From Spirochaetaceae bacterium (GTDB lineage: Bacteria > Spirochaetota > Spirochaetia > WRBN01), in NCBI GenBank assembly GCA_020024055.1, contig JAHHUI010000002.1:1-44277 (forward strand): DNA of 44,277 nucleotides, written 5' to 3'. Within the stretch, counting starts at the first letter, position 1. Every line of letters starts with the position of its first letter. Positions 41,986-44,277 of this stretch are shown piece after piece. The notes below the pieces were generated by a model. It was given only the letters and a program-made list of their open reading frames with translations. It was not told where the DNA came from and made no database searches. Position numbers and translations under genes: made by a program.

Positions 41986-42490
41986 GATTATAAAAAACCT
42001 TGTAATAGCTACAGTTTTGCCAACTTATAAAACGCGGCGGCGGGCCATATCTCTCATTCCAAAAAGAAGAAATTTCTTCTTTTTTATGATTAAATAAAGT
42101 GGCATATATCTGGCCATTATCTGCCAGCCATTCTTTGATAATAAAATCGAATTTTTTAGGGATAAATAAAGAAGACTGCATTTCATCTTCTTCACAGATA
42201 TTTGAAAGATCTTCCTGATAATTAATATATCCCACCTGCCGGGCAAATGATTTTTTATCGTGCATACTCAAAAATCCCATGCGGATGATGCGATGGTCTT
42301 CTTTAAAACAATGACATTGCGTATCCATCACGTCCATCATACTGCCAGCAATACGATAGATTTTCATCATTTGTTCTTTGCAGAGATTTTGAGAGTTTAC
42401 TTTTTCTGCAATGCCCAGCAGGCAGCGAAATTTTCCTCCGTTTTTTTGAATGACTGGTGGCAGACTTGGGTCATTGAGAGCAATAGACAT
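41978..42490 (-). CDS. DUF261-like phage protein
   Basis: A 171-residue protein starting MSIALNDPSLPPVIQ. The block NGGKFRCLLGIAEKV followed by EQMMKIYRIA and a run of short strands resembles DUF261, a family I recall mainly from Borrelia plasmid/prophage proteins, in which a Cys-Tyr-Phe-x-Cys-Leu pattern is common. A cell-wall or peptidase role has not been shown as far as I know. The ATG at 42488-42490 is chosen because GGAG lies 7-8 bases upstream; a longer frame to 42535 has no such site. It lies between the tape-measure-like gene and the small helical gene. Confidence 0.6.
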   Translation of the reverse strand: MSIALNDPSLPPVIQKNGGKFRCLLGIAEKVNSQNLCKEQMMKIYRIAGSMMDVMDTQCHCFKEDHRIIRMGFLSMHDKKSFARQVGYINYQEDLSNICEEDEMQSSLFIPKKFDFIIKEWLADNGQIYATLFNHKKEEISSFWNERYGPPPRFISWQNCSYYKVFYNHE

Positions 42491-42558
42491 AATTTTTCTC
42501 CTTTTTAAAGAATTATGCACCACAATCTGTACCAATGCTTGTTTTTAGGCAATGTGAT

Positions 42559-44259
42559 TCAGCTGCTTCGCAGACGGAATCTGGATCTTGCTTCTTCCAC
42601 TGTTTCAAAGAGATCACGCTGCAGATGTTCACGAATATAGGCAAGTGTCTCTTCAGGGGTTTTTTGCGCCTCGATGCTGATACTGATGGAAGGGGAATAA
42701 GTAAAAGCTGTTTGTTCTGTGTTTTGTGCAAAAGGCTTCAAGAATTTATCAATATTCATTTGTGTCAAAGGCAAAACCAGCTCATCATGGCCTGCTTCTG
42801 CCATCACTCCTAATCGGCCTGTTCCAAACTGTATGGGAAGCCCATGGGGAATAGCTGGCACGATGCCTCCTGTGGCAAATGGGCGTGCGGGGGCCGCAAT
42901 GGGTGTATAGGCAGGAGGCAGAGGTGTCGCTGCAATCAGGCCAATCTGTGCCACTGCAGAACCCACCGCAGCCAGCTGAGCAATACCAATGGCTAATGTC
43001 ATTGGATTGGCCATATTAATAATAGCCTGCGCAGTTGTCATGGCAATTTGCCCTGTCAGCTGTGCTGTCTGAGTTGTTTTTGAAATAATGGCTGCCTGGC
43101 GTTCTGCCTGTGCTTTTGCCTGGCCCACTTCATTCTGTATTTGCGTTTTCTGAACTTCATATTCCCATTCACGTAATTGCTTTGCTTTCAGAAGTTCTTC
43201 TTCCTGCCGGTCTAGTTCTTCCTGTCGTTTTCTCTCTGCTTGCTCGGCGGCGCGTTTTTCCTGCTGCTGGCGTTTTTCTGTGCGTTTTTTCTCAAGTTCT
43301 GCCTCTAATTTTTTGGCATTGCGGATATTTGTCTCACTGCTGAGCGCAGCTTCGAGCTGATGAAGTTCTTTTTCATATACTTCCTGCTGATAGGCAAATT
43401 CTTCTTCCTCTTTGCGCAGTTTTCTCTCTTCTTCTTCGGCCTCTCTTGCCTCTCGAAAAGTCTGCAATTCTTCTTCTGCTTGGGTGATTAGTCCCTGGCT
43501 TCCGCTATAGATCATGGCCAGATTGTCCAGTGCAGCTTGGGCCTGTCTTTGAATATGCGCAATTGCTGCATCGCTGTAAGCATTAAGAGTCTGGCTGATG
43601 CTGCTGATTGTTGTGACAGAAGCCATGATATTTTTGTCTACATTATAGATTGTTTTTTTCATATCATTCAGGCGATTGAGAATTTTGTCGTCTGTCATTC
43701 TTTCAATATTATTTGCTGTATTTTCTATGTCTTTAGACTCAGAAGATGAGACAGCAAAACTGGCCTTATTCGCCGATGAAGAAGAGCAGCGCGGATGAAG
43801 CTCGAGTATTTGAATCATTTTTTCCACCACGGCTGTGGCAATGCGATCCACATCAGAAAAATTGGGGCTTTGCAAGGCAGAATAGGAACGACTGATAGGT
43901 GCAGTTCTCACACTTGACGGCACTGAAGCTGCTGATGAGGCATCAACTGTATTTTCCATGGATCGTGAGAGCGTGCGTAAAGGAGTATCAATTTGATCCA
44001 GGGCATGTGCGGGAGTGAGAGTATTCATCTGGAAAGCCACACTGTACAGGCTGTCATTCACTAGATTATTCATGTGCAGGTCTGACTTTAAGCCCCCGTT
44101 GCGCAGCTGTTTTTTTAAGTTTTTGGGTATTTGAGATTTTGTCAGACTGAAAAGCTGTCGTAGATTTTCTTTGACTTCATTTTGATAGGATTTTGACTGC
44201 TTTTGTTCACTGCTTCCCAGATTTGCCAGGTTTTCCAGTCTTTGCAGGATTTTGTGCAT
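42559..44259 (-). CDS. Phage tail tape-measure-like protein (5' end possibly beyond window)
   Basis: At least 566 residues. The N-terminal third is helical and low in complexity; the middle is a Glu/Lys/Arg/Gln-rich coiled coil (e.g. EEERKLRKEEEEFAYQQEVY). Then come a hydrophobic, Ala/Thr-rich stretch (GQIAMTTAQAIINMANPMTLAIGIAQLAAVGSAVAQ, given here by its ends at about 43090-42940) and the hallmark tape-measure ending FATGGIVPAIPHGLP...GVMAEAGHDELVLPL. The first ATG is at 44259, but the frame stays open for the remaining six codons to the window edge and there is no ribosome-binding site, so the true start may lie outside. It is short for a tape-measure protein, which fits either a partial view or a short-tailed element. 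Confidence 0.75.
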   Translation of the reverse strand: MHKILQRLENLANLGSSEQKQSKSYQNEVKENLRQLFSLTKSQIPKNLKKQLRNGGLKSDLHMNNLVNDSLYSVAFQMNTLTPAHALDQIDTPLRTLSRSMENTVDASSAASVPSSVRTAPISRSYSALQSPNFSDVDRIATAVVEKMIQILELHPRCSSSSANKASFAVSSSESKDIENTANNIERMTDDKILNRLNDMKKTIYNVDKNIMASVTTISSISQTLNAYSDAAIAHIQRQAQAALDNLAMIYSGSQGLITQAEEELQTFREAREAEEEERKLRKEEEEFAYQQEVYEKELHQLEAALSSETNIRNAKKLEAELEKKRTEKRQQQEKRAAEQAERKRQEELDRQEEELLKAKQLREWEYEVQKTQIQNEVGQAKAQAERQAAIISKTTQTAQLTGQIAMTTAQAIINMANPMTLAIGIAQLAAVGSAVAQIGLIAATPLPPAYTPIAAPARPFATGGIVPAIPHGLPIQFGTGRLGVMAEAGHDELVLPLTQMNIDKFLKPFAQNTEQTAFTYSPSISISIEAQKTPEETLAYIREHLQRDLFETVEEARSRFRLRSS

Positions 44260-44277
44260 ATTTTTTTCAGAGAATAC

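Overview
The window looks like chromosomal DNA of a spirochaete, most likely Treponema-like. Four markers support this: a UMP kinase of the archaeal/spirochaete type, a 553-residue PPi-dependent phosphofructokinase, a FliG paralogue outside any flagellar operon, and a giant membrane-anchored coiled-coil protein resembling what I recall as the 'SpiroCoCo' family. The order rpmH-rnpA-yidD-yidC-jag also fits, as does an L34 tail ending in VSDEKKPF. Assignments come from reading motifs; no database search was run. Coding density is very high, no stretch over about 300 bases lacks a gene, and no tRNA, rRNA, CRISPR array or insertion sequence was seen.

Layout. 55-6869 (minus) is a four-gene tripartite efflux operon: TolC-like outer-membrane protein, membrane-fusion protein, RND pump and a small PII-like PG0541-type protein. 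6991-8088 is recA (minus). Plus-strand genes follow: a VUT/YhhQ-type transporter, a LysM plus degenerate LytM/M23 cell-wall protein and pyrH. Next come the rpmH-rnpA-yidD-yidC-khpB ribosome/membrane-insertion cluster, a TPR lipoprotein and priA. pgsA is convergent to priA. Then come fliG-like and rarA (fused to a methyltransferase-like domain), facing pfp and an unknown helical protein on the minus strand. A HAD phosphatase leads into the dominant feature, one 4797-codon reading frame at 24485-38878. On the right, on the minus strand, are a secreted transglutaminase-like protein and a phage module (TerL, small helical protein, DUF261-like protein, tape-measure-like protein running toward or past the window edge).

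The giant protein is the most striking object. It has one N-terminal transmembrane helix (positive-inside rule puts the rest in the cytoplasm), about 4,700 residues of almost proline-free, tryptophan-rich coiled coil, and a C-terminal helix-turn-helix-like tail. The rod is a mosaic of exact-length repeats visible in both protein and DNA: 29-residue (87 nt), 40-residue (120 nt), 134-residue (402 nt) and 138-residue (414 nt) units. All these lengths can be written as sums of 7 and 11, as expected for mixed heptad/hendecad coiled coil. If fully helical, the rod would be about 0.7 micrometre long. A membrane-to-nucleoid tether or ruler is my inference.

Other points of interest: three convergent gene pairs separated by 1-5 bases; a M23 domain lacking three of five active-site residues; a FliG paralogue that keeps the torque-helix charges; a perfect 16-bp hairpin inside the recA 3' end; and three genes whose best promoters would give almost leaderless transcripts.
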